NCBI RefSeq assembly: GCF_014196505.1
Contig: NZ_JACIDW010000005.1
Span: forward strand, 1 to 64,000
Length of the DNA: 64,000 nt
Source: Rhizobium metallidurans
GTDB lineage: Bacteria; Pseudomonadota; Alphaproteobacteria; Rhizobiales; Rhizobiaceae
Direction of reading: 5' to 3'
Numbering within the stretch: the stretch's first letter is position 1; each line of letters starts with the position of its first letter. The notes under the pieces were generated by a model. It was given only the letters and a program-made list of their open reading frames with translations, had not been told where the DNA came from and did not search any database. The position numbers were made by a program, and so were the translations under genes. Below, one piece after another: positions 49,908-59,107 of this stretch.

Positions 49908-50636
49908 ATGAAGATTTTCAACTACAAGCGCGTACCCTACGCGGAAATGCGCGCATTTTCCGTCCACATTTTGACGGCCTCCGGTTCCTTTCTTGCCTTC
50001 CTCGGTGTTGTCGCCGCATCGGAGGGAAGCTTTGAGGCCATGTTTTGGTGGCTGGGGCTGGCGCTGCTTGTCGATGGCATCGACGGACCGATCGCTCGCA
50101 AGGTCAAGGTCAAGGAAGTGCTGCCGAACTGGTCGGGCGATACGCTCGACAACATCATCGATTACGTTACCTACGTACTGTTGCCAGCCTTTGCGCTTTA
50201 TAAAAGCGGCATGATCGGCGAGCCATGGTCGTTTGTCGCCGCCGGCATGATCGTCGTGTCGAGTGCTATCTATTACGCCGACATGGGCATGAAGACGGAG
50301 GAGAATTTCTTCTCAGGATTCCCCGTGGTCTGGAACATGATCGTTTTCACGCTGTTCGTCATGGATGCGAGCGCCACGACGGCACTCGCGGTCGTCACAG
50401 TCTCGGTGATCCTGACCTTCCTGCCGATCAATTTTCTGCATCCGGTGCGCGTCAAGCGCCTGCGCCCGCTCAATCTCGGCGTCTTCCTCCTGTGGTCGGC
50501 GATCGGCGTCTACGCGCTGTTGATGCGTTTCGTCGTGCCGCAGTGGGCTCTCGTTCTTTTCGTTGCGAGCGGTATCTATCTGTATTGCATCGGTGCCGTC
50601 CTGCAGTTCCTGCCGGCGCTGGGGCGCCGCGCCTAG
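49908..50636 (+). CDS. pcs: phosphatidylcholine synthase (CDP-diacylglycerol:choline)
   Basis: 242 residues, eight-span type membrane enzyme of the CDP-alcohol phosphatidyltransferase superfamily that joins choline directly to CDP-diacylglycerol, the rhizobial Pcs route. The motif is D59-G60-x2-A63-R64, then G77, D81 and D85 (SGDTLDNIID). The N-terminus MKIFNYKRVPYAEMRAFSVH (20 residues) closely resembles S. meliloti Pcs as I remember it, which fixes the start at 49908. GGGGAAAC precedes it. Confidence 0.94.
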   Translation: MKIFNYKRVPYAEMRAFSVHILTASGSFLAFLGVVAASEGSFEAMFWWLGLALLVDGIDGPIARKVKVKEVLPNWSGDTLDNIIDYVTYVLLPAFALYKSGMIGEPWSFVAAGMIVVSSAIYYADMGMKTEENFFSGFPVVWNMIVFTLFVMDASATTALAVVTVSVILTFLPINFLHPVRVKRLRPLNLGVFLLWSAIGVYALLMRFVVPQWALVLFVASGIYLYCIGAVLQFLPALGRRA

Positions 50637-50646
50637 GAGAAGACGA

Positions 50647-51630
50647 ATGACGAAGACGCAGGCCGTCGTGCTGAACGGGACCGGTGGTCCCGAGGTTCTC
50701 GAATATGTCGATATCGACCTGCCGCCGCCGAAGGCCGGCGAAGTGCGGATACGGCACGCCGCGATCGGCCTGAACTTCATCGACGTCTATTTCCGCACCG
50801 GCCTCTACAAGGCCCCGCACATGCCCTTCGTGCCGGGCAAGGAAGCGGCGGGAACGGTGACGGCGGTCGGCGCCGGCGTTTCGGATTTCAAGGTTGGCGA
50901 CCGCGTCGCCTATGCCGGCTCCGACGGCGCCTACAGCCTCGAGCGCAACATCGAGACCAGGCATCTGGTCACGGTGCCTGATGGCATCGCGCTTGAAACA
51001 GCCGCGGCGATGATGCTGAAAGGCATGACGGCGCAGTATCTGTTGAACCGCACCTTCAAGGTCGGCCCCGATACCACGCTGCTCTTCCACGCCGCCGCCG
51101 GCGGTGTCGGCCTGATCGCCGGCCAATGGGCCAAGGCGCTCGGCGCGACTGTTATCGGCACGGTCGGATCGGCCGCCAAGGCGCAGCTCGCGCGCGAGCA
51201 TGGCTACGACCACGTCATCAACTACGCCACCGAGGATTTCGTCGCCAGGGTGGCCGAAATCACCGGCGGCAAGGGCGTCGATGTTGTCTACGATTCCATC
51301 GGCCGCGATACCTTCCCCGAATCGCTCGATTGCCTCAAGCGCCTGGGCATGTTCGTGTCCTTCGGGCAGTCGTCCGGGCCGATCGAGGATTTCACCCTGG
51401 CGTTGCTTGCGCAGAAGGGCTCGCTCTTCGCGACCCGGCCGACGCTTTTCACCTATATCGCCACGCGCGATGAGCTAACTGATTGTGCAAACGCATTATT
51501 TGATGTTGTTTTGAGCAACAAAGTGCGTATCAATGTCAATCAGACCTATCCGTTGCGCGAGGTTGGGCGAGCCCATACGGAACTGGAAGCTAGAAAAACG
51601 ACCGGAACGACGCTGCTGATCCCAGAATGA
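50647..51630 (+). CDS. qor: NADPH:quinone reductase (zeta-crystallin type)
   Basis: 327 residues of the medium-chain dehydrogenase superfamily without the zinc ligands. FIDVYFRTG, VPGKEAAGTV and the nucleotide loop AAAGGVGLIAGQWAKALGA (read AAAGGVGLIA) are present. The ATG lies seven bases after the pcs stop region with AGGAGAAG upstream, so it is probably co-transcribed with pcs. Confidence 0.92.
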   Translation: MTKTQAVVLNGTGGPEVLEYVDIDLPPPKAGEVRIRHAAIGLNFIDVYFRTGLYKAPHMPFVPGKEAAGTVTAVGAGVSDFKVGDRVAYAGSDGAYSLERNIETRHLVTVPDGIALETAAAMMLKGMTAQYLLNRTFKVGPDTTLLFHAAAGGVGLIAGQWAKALGATVIGTVGSAAKAQLAREHGYDHVINYATEDFVARVAEITGGKGVDVVYDSIGRDTFPESLDCLKRLGMFVSFGQSSGPIEDFTLALLAQKGSLFATRPTLFTYIATRDELTDCANALFDVVLSNKVRINVNQTYPLREVGRAHTELEARKTTGTTLLIPE

Positions 51631-51651
51631 TCCCGAAGGGGCAGGTCGGCA

Positions 51652-53244
51652 GTGGGAAATGAGGGGAAAGTGTCGTCATCGACTGTGCCGGCATCAGGCG
51701 CGTTATTGTCGGTCCAGAAACTGACAAAGCTCTTCGGCAGCTTTGCTGCCTGCAACCAGATAGACCTCGATATCGCTCCCGGCGAAATCCACGCACTGCT
51801 GGGCGAAAACGGCGCCGGCAAATCCACGCTGGTGAAGATGCTGTTCGGCGTCCTGGAACCGAGCGACGGCGAGATCCTGTGGCAGGGGCGTCCCGTGGCG
51901 ATTGGCTCGCCGGGCGCGGCGCGCAAGCTCGGCATCGGCATGGTGTTCCAGCATTTTTCGCTGTTCGAGGCGCTCACCGTCGCCGAAAACATCGCGCTCT
52001 CGCTTGATGACAGCATCCCCATCGGCAAGATCGCCGAGGAGGCGAGGGCGCTGTCTCATGCCTATGGCCTGCCGCTCGACCCGCACGCCCATGTGGCCGA
52101 TCTGTCCGTCGGCGAGCGCCAGCGTATCGAGATCGTCCGCGCGCTGCTGCAGAACCCGAAGCTGATCATTCTTGACGAGCCGACCTCGGTGCTGACGCCG
52201 CAGGAGGCCGACAAGCTGTTCGAGACGCTCTTCAAGCTCAAGGCCGAGGGGCGCTCGGTGCTTTATATCAGCCACCGCCTGGAAGAGGTGCAGCGCATCT
52301 GCGACCGTGCCACGGTTTTGCGACACGGCAAGGTTACCGGCGCCTGCGTACCCGCCGACGAAACACCGGCATCGCTGGCCCGCATGATGGTCGGCAACGA
52401 CGTGGCCTCGGTCACCCACCCGGACCGGGGTGCCAAGGGGCCGGTTCAGCTTGCCGTCTCCGGCCTCTCCGTCGCCCCGCGCACGCCCTTCGCCATGCCG
52501 TTGAAGGACGTGTCGCTGACCGTCTGTTCGGGCCAGATACTGGCGATCGCCGGCGTCGCCGGAAACGGCCAGGGCGAGTTGTTCGATGCGCTGTCGGGCG
52601 AATATCCGGTATCGACCGCTGATGCCGTCGTCATCCGCAACAAGCCGGTCGGAACGCTAGGGATCACCGCCCGCCGCCTGCTCGGCGCCGGCTTCGTGCC
52701 CGAGGAACGGCACGGCCACGCGGCGGTGTCGGCAATGAAGCTCTCCGACAACCTCGTGCTCGCCCGCAGCAAATCCGACCGCAAGGCGTTTCTGTCGGGC
52801 GGATTCCTCAAGATCATCCGCCGCGGCGCCGTCAAGAACGCGACGAAGCGTATTTCCGAGCAGATGGACGTACGCAAGAGCGGCGAGGATCCGGCCGCCG
52901 GCTCGCTGTCGGGCGGCAACCTGCAGAAGTTCATCGTCGGCCGCGAGCTTGACCGCCAGCCGGCCGTCCTCGTGGTCAACCAGCCGACCTGGGGCGTGGA
53001 CGCGGGCGCCGCAAGCCGCATCCGTCAGGCCCTCGTCGATCTCGCCCGCAATGGTTCGGCGGTGGTCGTGATCAGCCAGGATCTGGACGAGATCTTCGAG
53101 GTCGCGACCGAGATCGCCGTGATTTCCGAGGGACGGCTGTCCTCGCCGTTTCCGGCCGGCGAGCTGACGCGCGAGAAGATCGGCCTGCTCATGGGCGGTC
53201 TGCATGAAAGCAAGACCGCGCCGGAGACAACGCATGCGCATTGA
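51652..53244 (+). CDS. BMP-type nucleoside ABC transporter, ATP-binding protein (two ABC domains)
   Basis: 530 residues. First ABC half: GENGAGKST, LSVGERQRIEI, LIILDEPTSVL. Second half has the degenerate GVAGNGQGEL loop but keeps LSGGNLQKFIVGREL. This layout belongs to the YufO/NupA type that imports nucleosides or related compounds. Start GTG at 51652, with GTG at 51670 as an alternative. It is the first of a four-gene import operon. Confidence 0.93.
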   Translation: MGNEGKVSSSTVPASGALLSVQKLTKLFGSFAACNQIDLDIAPGEIHALLGENGAGKSTLVKMLFGVLEPSDGEILWQGRPVAIGSPGAARKLGIGMVFQHFSLFEALTVAENIALSLDDSIPIGKIAEEARALSHAYGLPLDPHAHVADLSVGERQRIEIVRALLQNPKLIILDEPTSVLTPQEADKLFETLFKLKAEGRSVLYISHRLEEVQRICDRATVLRHGKVTGACVPADETPASLARMMVGNDVASVTHPDRGAKGPVQLAVSGLSVAPRTPFAMPLKDVSLTVCSGQILAIAGVAGNGQGELFDALSGEYPVSTADAVVIRNKPVGTLGITARRLLGAGFVPEERHGHAAVSAMKLSDNLVLARSKSDRKAFLSGGFLKIIRRGAVKNATKRISEQMDVRKSGEDPAAGSLSGGNLQKFIVGRELDRQPAVLVVNQPTWGVDAGAASRIRQALVDLARNGSAVVVISQDLDEIFEVATEIAVISEGRLSSPFPAGELTREKIGLLMGGLHESKTAPETTHAH

Positions 53245-54319
53245 ACTGGAAAAGCGCCCGCAGGCGTCGAAGCTCTACGGTCTCGTCTCGCCGCTTCTGG
53301 CGCTGGTGCTGACGCTGGTGACAGGCGCCATCATGTTCAATATCCTCGGCAAGGACCCGGTCGAGGCGCTCGACGCCTTTTTCCTGGAACCGCTGCTGGA
53401 GGTCTGGTCGCTGCACGAGCTGGCGATCAAGGCGGCACCTCTGATCATCATCGCCGTCGGACTGGCTGTCAGCTACCGCTCCAACAACTGGAATATCGGC
53501 GCCGAGGGCCAGTTCACCATGGGCGCGATCGCAGGCTCGATCCTGCCGATCCTGTTTGCCGGGTGGCAATCGCCGTTGGTGCTGCCGCTGATGCTGGTCA
53601 TGGGCGCGCTTGGCGGCGCGCTTTTCGCCGGTATTCCGGCTCTGCTCAAGGCGCATTTCAACACCAACGAAATCCTCACCAGCCTGATGCTGGTCTATAT
53701 CGCTCAGCTCTTTTTGGACTGGCTGATCCGCGGTCCCTGGCGCGATCCCGCCGGATTCAATTTCCCCAAGAGCGTGTCATTTCCCCCCGAAGCGGTGCTC
53801 CCGGCCATCTGGGAAGCGTCCGGCCGCGCCCACTGGGCCTTCGTCTTTGCGATCATCGCCGCGATCCTCGCCTGGTTCATGCTGAAATACACGCTCAAGG
53901 GCTTCGAGATCGTCGTGCTCGGCCAGTCCGAGCGGGCAGGGCGTTTCGCCGGGTTCTCGTCGAAGAAGATGATCTGGTTCAGCTTCCTGTTCTCCGGCGC
54001 CCTTGCGGGCCTTGCCGGCATCTCCGAAGTCTCGGGCTCGATCGGCCACCTGCAGCCGGCGATCTCGCCCGGCTACGGTTTCACGGCGATCATCGTCGCC
54101 TTCCTCGGGCGCCTCAATCCGCTCGGCATCATCGCATCGGGGCTGGTGCTGGCGTTGACCTACCTCGGCGGCGAGGCGGCGCAGCTGTCGATCGGCGTTT
54201 CCGACAAGGTCACCCGTGTATTCCAGGGGCTGCTCTTATTCTTCGTTTTGTCCTGCGACACGCTGATCTTCTACAAGATCCGCATCGTCTGGTCGCGCGT
54301 CAGGGGAGGTGTGGCATGA
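53234..54319 (+). CDS. nucleoside ABC transporter permease 1 (YufP type)
   Basis: 361 residues, eight or more membrane segments. NNWNIGAEGQFTMGAIAG and FNTNEILTSLMLVYIAQLF (read NTNEILTSLMLVYIA) are BPD_transp_2 motifs. ATG at 53234 overlaps the ATPase end by 11 bases. It pairs with the next permease. Confidence 0.92.
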   Translation: MRIELEKRPQASKLYGLVSPLLALVLTLVTGAIMFNILGKDPVEALDAFFLEPLLEVWSLHELAIKAAPLIIIAVGLAVSYRSNNWNIGAEGQFTMGAIAGSILPILFAGWQSPLVLPLMLVMGALGGALFAGIPALLKAHFNTNEILTSLMLVYIAQLFLDWLIRGPWRDPAGFNFPKSVSFPPEAVLPAIWEASGRAHWAFVFAIIAAILAWFMLKYTLKGFEIVVLGQSERAGRFAGFSSKKMIWFSFLFSGALAGLAGISEVSGSIGHLQPAISPGYGFTAIIVAFLGRLNPLGIIASGLVLALTYLGGEAAQLSIGVSDKVTRVFQGLLLFFVLSCDTLIFYKIRIVWSRVRGGVA

Positions 54320-55236
54320 GCATTTTCGAAGCGATCCTGCTCACCGTCATCACGGCCTCCACGCCGCTCGTCATCGCCGCCCTCGGCGAGCTTGTGACCG
54401 AACGCTCCGGCGTGCTGAACCTCGGGGTCGAGGGCATGATGATCATGGGCGCCGTCGCGGCCTTCGCCGGGGCGCAGATGTCGGGCTCGCCCTATGTCGG
54501 GCTTCTGGCCGGCATCGCCATGGGCGCGCTGTTCTCGCTGCTCTTCGCCTTCCTGACGCTGACACTGGTCGCCAACCAGGTGGCGACGGGCCTGGCGCTC
54601 ACCATCCTCGGCCTCGGGCTGTCCGGCATGCTCGGCGAGGGCTATGTCAGCGTCCCCGGCGTTCGCCTGGCGCCGATCGTCGTGCCCTATCTCTCCGACC
54701 TTCCCTTCGTCGGCTCGGTGCTCTTCAAGCAGGACCTGACCTTCTACCTGTCGCTCGCGCTGCTCTTCGGCGTCAGCTGGTTCCTCTTCCGCAGCCGCCC
54801 AGGCCTGAAGCTGCGCGCCATCGGTGACAGCCATGGCTCGGCGCATGCCCTCGGCATCGGCGTCATCCGCACGCGCTATCTCGCCGTGATGTTCGGCGGC
54901 GCCTGCGCGGGGCTTGCCGGCGCGCAGCTGTCGCTGGTCTATACGCCGCAATGGGTGGAGAACATGTCGTCCGGTCGCGGCTGGATCACGCTGGCGCTGG
55001 TGGTCTTCGCCTCCTGGCGTCCCTGGCGGGTATTCGCCGGCGGCTACCTGTTCGGCGCGGTCACGATCCTGCAGCTGCACGCCCAGGCTTTCGGTATCGG
55101 CATTCCGGCGCAGTTCCTGTCGATGCTGCCCTATGCGGCGACTATTGTGGTTCTCGTCATCATTTCTCATAATCGGCGCACGACGCTGATCAACACACCG
55201 GCGTCACTGGGAAAGCCATTCGTCCCGGAACGATAG
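54316..55236 (+). CDS. nucleoside ABC transporter permease 2 (YufQ type)
   Basis: 306 residues of membrane segments with the conserved GELVTERSGVLNLGVEGMM block of this permease pair. Start ATG at 54316 overlaps the previous stop by four bases. GRGWITLALVVFASWRP near the end is also typical. Confidence 0.93.
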   Translation: MSIFEAILLTVITASTPLVIAALGELVTERSGVLNLGVEGMMIMGAVAAFAGAQMSGSPYVGLLAGIAMGALFSLLFAFLTLTLVANQVATGLALTILGLGLSGMLGEGYVSVPGVRLAPIVVPYLSDLPFVGSVLFKQDLTFYLSLALLFGVSWFLFRSRPGLKLRAIGDSHGSAHALGIGVIRTRYLAVMFGGACAGLAGAQLSLVYTPQWVENMSSGRGWITLALVVFASWRPWRVFAGGYLFGAVTILQLHAQAFGIGIPAQFLSMLPYAATIVVLVIISHNRRTTLINTPASLGKPFVPER

Positions 55237-55281
55237 AACAACAACAAACGAACAATGAACTTCCAAACCACAGGGGTTATC

Positions 55282-56355
55282 ATGAAAAGACTAGCATTCG
55301 CATTCGCTGCTTCGGCGGCGGCCATTCTGAGCTTCGGCTCTGCCGCCGAGGCTGCGGACAAGACCAAGGTCTGCTTCGTCTACGTCGGCTCGCGTACCGA
55401 CGGCGGCTACTCGCAGGCGCACGATCTCGGCCGCCAGCAGATCCAGAAGGAATTCGGCGACAAGATCGACACGCCTTTCCTGGAAAGCGTTCCTGAAGGC
55501 CCGGATGCCGAGCGCGCCATCGAGCGTCTCGCCCGCTCCGGCTGCAAGCTGATCTTCACCACCTCGTTCGGCTTCATGGACGCCACCGTCAAGGTCGCCG
55601 CCAAGTTCCCGGATGTGAAGTTCGAGCATGCTACCGGCTACAAGAGCGGCCCGAATCTGGGGAACTACAACTCGCGCTTCTACGAAGGCCGCTACATCCT
55701 CGGCCAGATCGCCGCCAAGACCTCGAAGAACAAGGGCGCCGCCTACATCGCCTCCTTCCCGATTCCCGAGGTCGTGATGGGCATCAACGCCTTCGAGCAG
55801 GGCGCCAAGTCGATCGATCCCGCCTTCAAGCTGAAGGTCATCTGGGTCAACACCTGGTTCGATCCGGGCAAGGAAGCCGATGCCGCCAAGGCCATGGTCG
55901 ACCAGGGCGTCGACGTGCTGACGCAACACACCGACACGACGGCGCCGATGCAGGTTGCCGAAGAGCGCGGCATCCACGCATTCGGCCAGGCCTCCGACAT
56001 GATCGCGGCCGGTCCGAAGGCGCAGTTGACGGCGATTGTCGACACCTGGGGCACCTATTACTCCAAGCGCGTGCGCGCGCTGCTCGACGGTACCTGGAAG
56101 CCCGAGCAGAGCTGGGACGGCCTGAAGGACGGCATCCTGGAAATGGCGCCCTACACCAACATGCCTGACGACGTGAAGAAGATGGCCGAGGAAACCGAGG
56201 CCAAGATCAAGTCCGGCGAACTGCACCCCTTCACCGGCCCGATCAACAAGCAGGACGGCACGCCGTGGCTGAAGGCTGGCGAGAAGGCCGACGACGCCAC
56301 GCTGCTCGGCATGAACTTCTACGTCGAGGGCGTGGACGACAAGCTGCCGAAGTGA
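55282..56355 (+). CDS. BMP-family substrate-binding protein
   Basis: 357 residues. Type I signal peptide (RLAFAFAASAAAILSFGSAAEA) followed by KVCFVYVGSRTDGGYSQAH, the BMP/PnrA-like fold; no lipobox Cys. ATG at 55282 preferred because it begins the signal peptide. It captures nucleosides or similar ligands for the permeases upstream. A strong terminator follows. Confidence 0.93.
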   Translation: MKRLAFAFAASAAAILSFGSAAEAADKTKVCFVYVGSRTDGGYSQAHDLGRQQIQKEFGDKIDTPFLESVPEGPDAERAIERLARSGCKLIFTTSFGFMDATVKVAAKFPDVKFEHATGYKSGPNLGNYNSRFYEGRYILGQIAAKTSKNKGAAYIASFPIPEVVMGINAFEQGAKSIDPAFKLKVIWVNTWFDPGKEADAAKAMVDQGVDVLTQHTDTTAPMQVAEERGIHAFGQASDMIAAGPKAQLTAIVDTWGTYYSKRVRALLDGTWKPEQSWDGLKDGILEMAPYTNMPDDVKKMAEETEAKIKSGELHPFTGPINKQDGTPWLKAGEKADDATLLGMNFYVEGVDDKLPK

Positions 56356-56380
56356 CCATTTCCCGCTGTTAGCAGATGCG

Positions 56381-56409
56381 AAAGGGCGCTCGTTTCGGGC
56401 GCCCTTTTT
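56381..56409 (+). terminator. Rho-independent terminator of the BMP operon
   Basis: AAAGGGCGC (56381-56389) pairs with GCGCCCTTT (56399-56407), loop of nine bases, T5 at 56405-56409. It ends the nucleoside import operon 26 bases after the stop. Confidence 0.92.
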
Positions 56410-56430
56410 GCTGCAGTGCATACCAGAAAG

Positions 56431-56458
56431 TGCATTTACAAAAGTAATACTATATGAT
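56431..56458 (+). promoter_or_regulatory. probable ytfQ-like promoter with AGTAATACT dyad
   Basis: A near-consensus -10 TATGAT (56453-56458) follows a weak -35-like GTGCAT by 17 bases. Within the spacer lies AGTAATACT (56443-56451), a small dyad of the kind bound by FadR-like GntR regulators; two AGTGCAT repeats lie nearby. Weak evidence; the GntR gene at 61100 is the natural candidate binder. Confidence 0.35.
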
Positions 56459-56500
56459 TTTCCTAGTGCGTGCCGCGGGAGGCGGCTTTTGGAGGAAATC

Positions 56501-57463
56501 ATGAAATTCAAGACAGCACTCATGAGTGCCACGGTTTTTGCTGCCTGCATGTTCGGTTCGGCGCAGGCCGCCGAACTGGTTGTCGGCTTCTCGCAGATCG
56601 GTTCGGAATCGGGCTGGCGCGCTGCTGAGACGACCGTCACCAAGGAAGAAGCCAAGAAGCGCGGCATCGACCTGAAGTTCGCCGACGCTCAGCAGAAGCA
56701 GGAAAACCAGATCAAGGCGATCCGCTCCTTCATCGCCCAGGGCGTCAATGCCATCCTGCTCGCACCGGTTGTCGAAACCGGCTGGGACGCGGTTCTGAAG
56801 GAAGCCAAGGAAGCCGATATCCCGGTCATCCTGCTCGACCGCACGATCAAGGCGCCTGAAGACCTCTACCTGACCGCAGTCACCTCCGACCAGGTGCACG
56901 AAGGCAAGGTTGCCGGCGACTGGCTCGTGAAGACGGTTGCCGACAAGAAGTGCAACATCGTCGAGCTTCAGGGCACCACCGGCTCCTCGCCGGCGATCGC
57001 CCGCAAGAAGGGCTTCGAGGACGCCATCGCTGGCAAGTCGAACTTCAAGATCGTTCGCAGCCAGACCGGCGACTTCACCCGCACCAAGGGCAAGGAAGTC
57101 ATGGAAAGCTTCCTGAAGGCCGAGAACGGTGGCAAGGATATCTGCGCCCTCTACGCCCATAACGACGACATGGCCGTCGGCGGCATCCAGGCGATCAAGG
57201 AAGCCGGCCTGAAGCCGGGCAAGGACATCCTCGTCGTTTCGATCGACTCCGTTCCTGACATCTTCAAGGCGATGGAAGCCGGTGAAGCCAACGCCACCGT
57301 TGAGCTGACGCCGAACATGGCGGGTCCGGCCTTCGACGCGCTCGATGCCTATCTCAAGGACAAGAAGGCTCCGCCGAAGTGGATCCAGACGGAATCGAAG
57401 CTCTACACCCAGGCTGATGATCCGAAGAAGGTCTACGAGTCCAAGAAGGGCCTTGGCTATTGA
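56501..57463 (+). CDS. ytfQ: sugar ABC transporter substrate-binding protein (YtfQ-like)
   Basis: 320 residues. Signal peptide ending SAQAAE, then VVGFSQIGSESGWRAAET, the characteristic YtfQ opening, and QGTTGSSPAIARKKGF. YtfQ of E. coli binds galactofuranose; the substrate here is inferred by family. GGAGGAAATC directly precedes the ATG. Confidence 0.9.
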   Translation: MKFKTALMSATVFAACMFGSAQAAELVVGFSQIGSESGWRAAETTVTKEEAKKRGIDLKFADAQQKQENQIKAIRSFIAQGVNAILLAPVVETGWDAVLKEAKEADIPVILLDRTIKAPEDLYLTAVTSDQVHEGKVAGDWLVKTVADKKCNIVELQGTTGSSPAIARKKGFEDAIAGKSNFKIVRSQTGDFTRTKGKEVMESFLKAENGGKDICALYAHNDDMAVGGIQAIKEAGLKPGKDILVVSIDSVPDIFKAMEAGEANATVELTPNMAGPAFDALDAYLKDKKAPPKWIQTESKLYTQADDPKKVYESKKGLGY

Positions 57464-57476
57464 TCTGACATAGGAA

Positions 57477-57505
57477 CCGCACCGGTCCGTCATGGACCGG
57501 TGCGG
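57477..57505 (+). other. 12-bp hairpin between ytfQ- and ytfR-like genes
   Basis: CCGCACCGGTCC (57477-57488), five-base loop, exact complement 57494-57505. No T-run follows. Its place after a binding-protein gene suggests an mRNA-stabilising or partial-termination element that keeps binding protein in excess over the ATPase and permeases. Confidence 0.65.
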
Positions 57506-57583
57506 AACTGCCGCGAACGCTGCCAGACATCATGTCGGGTTGCTATCAGGCCGTGTCGGTCAATATCAGGAAAAATCCACTTG

Positions 57584-59107
57584 ATGATTCACAATTTCGA
57601 GAACGTCCTAGCCGCAACCGGCATATCGAAATTCTTCCCCGGAGCCGTAGCCCTCGACAAGGTCGATTTCACCCTTCGCAAGGGCGAGGTGCACGCGCTG
57701 CTCGGTGAAAACGGCGCCGGCAAATCGACGCTGATCAAGTGCATCACCGGCGCTTATCTCAGGGACGAAGGCAGCCTCACGCTTGACGGCGTCGAGATCG
57801 ATCCGGCCGATACGCTGGCCGCCCAGAAGCTCGGGATCGGAACGGTCTACCAGGAGGTCAACCTCCTTCCCAATCTCAGTGTTGCCGAAAACCTCTTTCT
57901 CGGACGCCAGCCGAAGCGCTTCGGCATGATCGACGTGTCCGCCATGAACCGTCAGGCGCGCGAACTGCTGCGCCAGTACGGCATGGAGATCGACGTCTCC
58001 GCCCAGCTCGACCGCTTCTCCGTCGCCGTCCAGCAGGTGGTCGCCATCGCCCGCGCCGTCGATCTCTCGGGCAAGGTGCTGATCCTCGACGAGCCGACGG
58101 CCAGCCTCGACGCGCAGGAAGTGGCCATGCTCTTCGGCATCATGCGTGACCTGAAGAAGCGCGGCCTTGGAATTGTTTTTATTACCCATTTCCTGGAACA
58201 GGTATACGATATCAGCGACCGCATCACGGTGTTGCGCAACGGCAAGCTGGTCGGCACCCGCGACAAAGCCGAATTGCCGCGGCAGGGCCTGATCTCGATG
58301 ATGCTCGGTCACGAACTGGCGCATGCCGAGGCCGCAGTGAAGGAGCGCAGCGTCGCTGCCGGCCCCGTCAAATACAGCTTCGAGGGATACGGCAAGCGCG
58401 GCAAGGTCAAGCCGTTCGATCTCGACGTCCGCGTCGGCGAGGTCGTTGGCGTCGCCGGTTTGCTTGGCTCCGGACGCACGGAGACCGCCGAACTTCTCTT
58501 CGGCATCGAGAACGCCGATAGCGGTACCGCCAAGATCGATGGCAAGCCGATCGCGCTCTCCAATCCGCGCGCCGCGATCCGCGCCGGCTTCGGCTTCTGC
58601 CCCGAGGACCGCAAGACCGATGGCATCATCGGCGATCTCTCGATCCGCGAAAACATCGCGCTGGCGCTGCAGGCACGCCGGGGATGGGCGCGGCCGCTGT
58701 CGCGCGGTGAGCAGAACACGCTCGCCGATCAGTACATCAAGGCGCTCGATATCCGCACCACCGACCGCGAAAAGCCGATCCGGCTGCTGTCGGGCGGCAA
58801 CCAGCAGAAGGCGATCTTGGCCCGCTGGCTGGCCACCAATCCCGACTTCCTGATCCTCGATGAACCGACGCGAGGCATCGATGTGGGCGCCCATGCCGAG
58901 ATCATCCGGCTGATCGAGGAACTGTGCGAAAAAGGCATGTCCCTGATCGTCATTTCATCGGAATTAGAAGAGCTTATCGCTTATAGTTCACGTATCTTGG
59001 TATTGCGGGACCGCGAGCATGTGGCGCAGTTGACGGGTGAGAACGTCAGCACGTCGCGCATCGTGCAGGCAATTGCCGCCGTGCAGAAAAAGACGGAGGA
59101 CGCATGA
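57584..59107 (+). CDS. ytfR: sugar ABC transporter ATP-binding protein (YtfR-like, two ABC domains)
   Basis: 507 residues. N-terminal ABC: GENGAGKST, then VYQEVNLLPNLSVAEN and VLILDEPTASLD. C-terminal ABC: GLLGSGRTE, CPEDRKTDGIIGDLSIRENI (read PEDRKTDGIIGDLS), LSGGNQQKAILARWL and LILDEPTRGIDVGA. ATG at 57584 chosen; AGGA is rather distant. The stop overlaps the next start (ATGA). Confidence 0.94.
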   Translation: MIHNFENVLAATGISKFFPGAVALDKVDFTLRKGEVHALLGENGAGKSTLIKCITGAYLRDEGSLTLDGVEIDPADTLAAQKLGIGTVYQEVNLLPNLSVAENLFLGRQPKRFGMIDVSAMNRQARELLRQYGMEIDVSAQLDRFSVAVQQVVAIARAVDLSGKVLILDEPTASLDAQEVAMLFGIMRDLKKRGLGIVFITHFLEQVYDISDRITVLRNGKLVGTRDKAELPRQGLISMMLGHELAHAEAAVKERSVAAGPVKYSFEGYGKRGKVKPFDLDVRVGEVVGVAGLLGSGRTETAELLFGIENADSGTAKIDGKPIALSNPRAAIRAGFGFCPEDRKTDGIIGDLSIRENIALALQARRGWARPLSRGEQNTLADQYIKALDIRTTDREKPIRLLSGGNQQKAILARWLATNPDFLILDEPTRGIDVGAHAEIIRLIEELCEKGMSLIVISSELEELIAYSSRILVLRDREHVAQLTGENVSTSRIVQAIAAVQKKTEDA

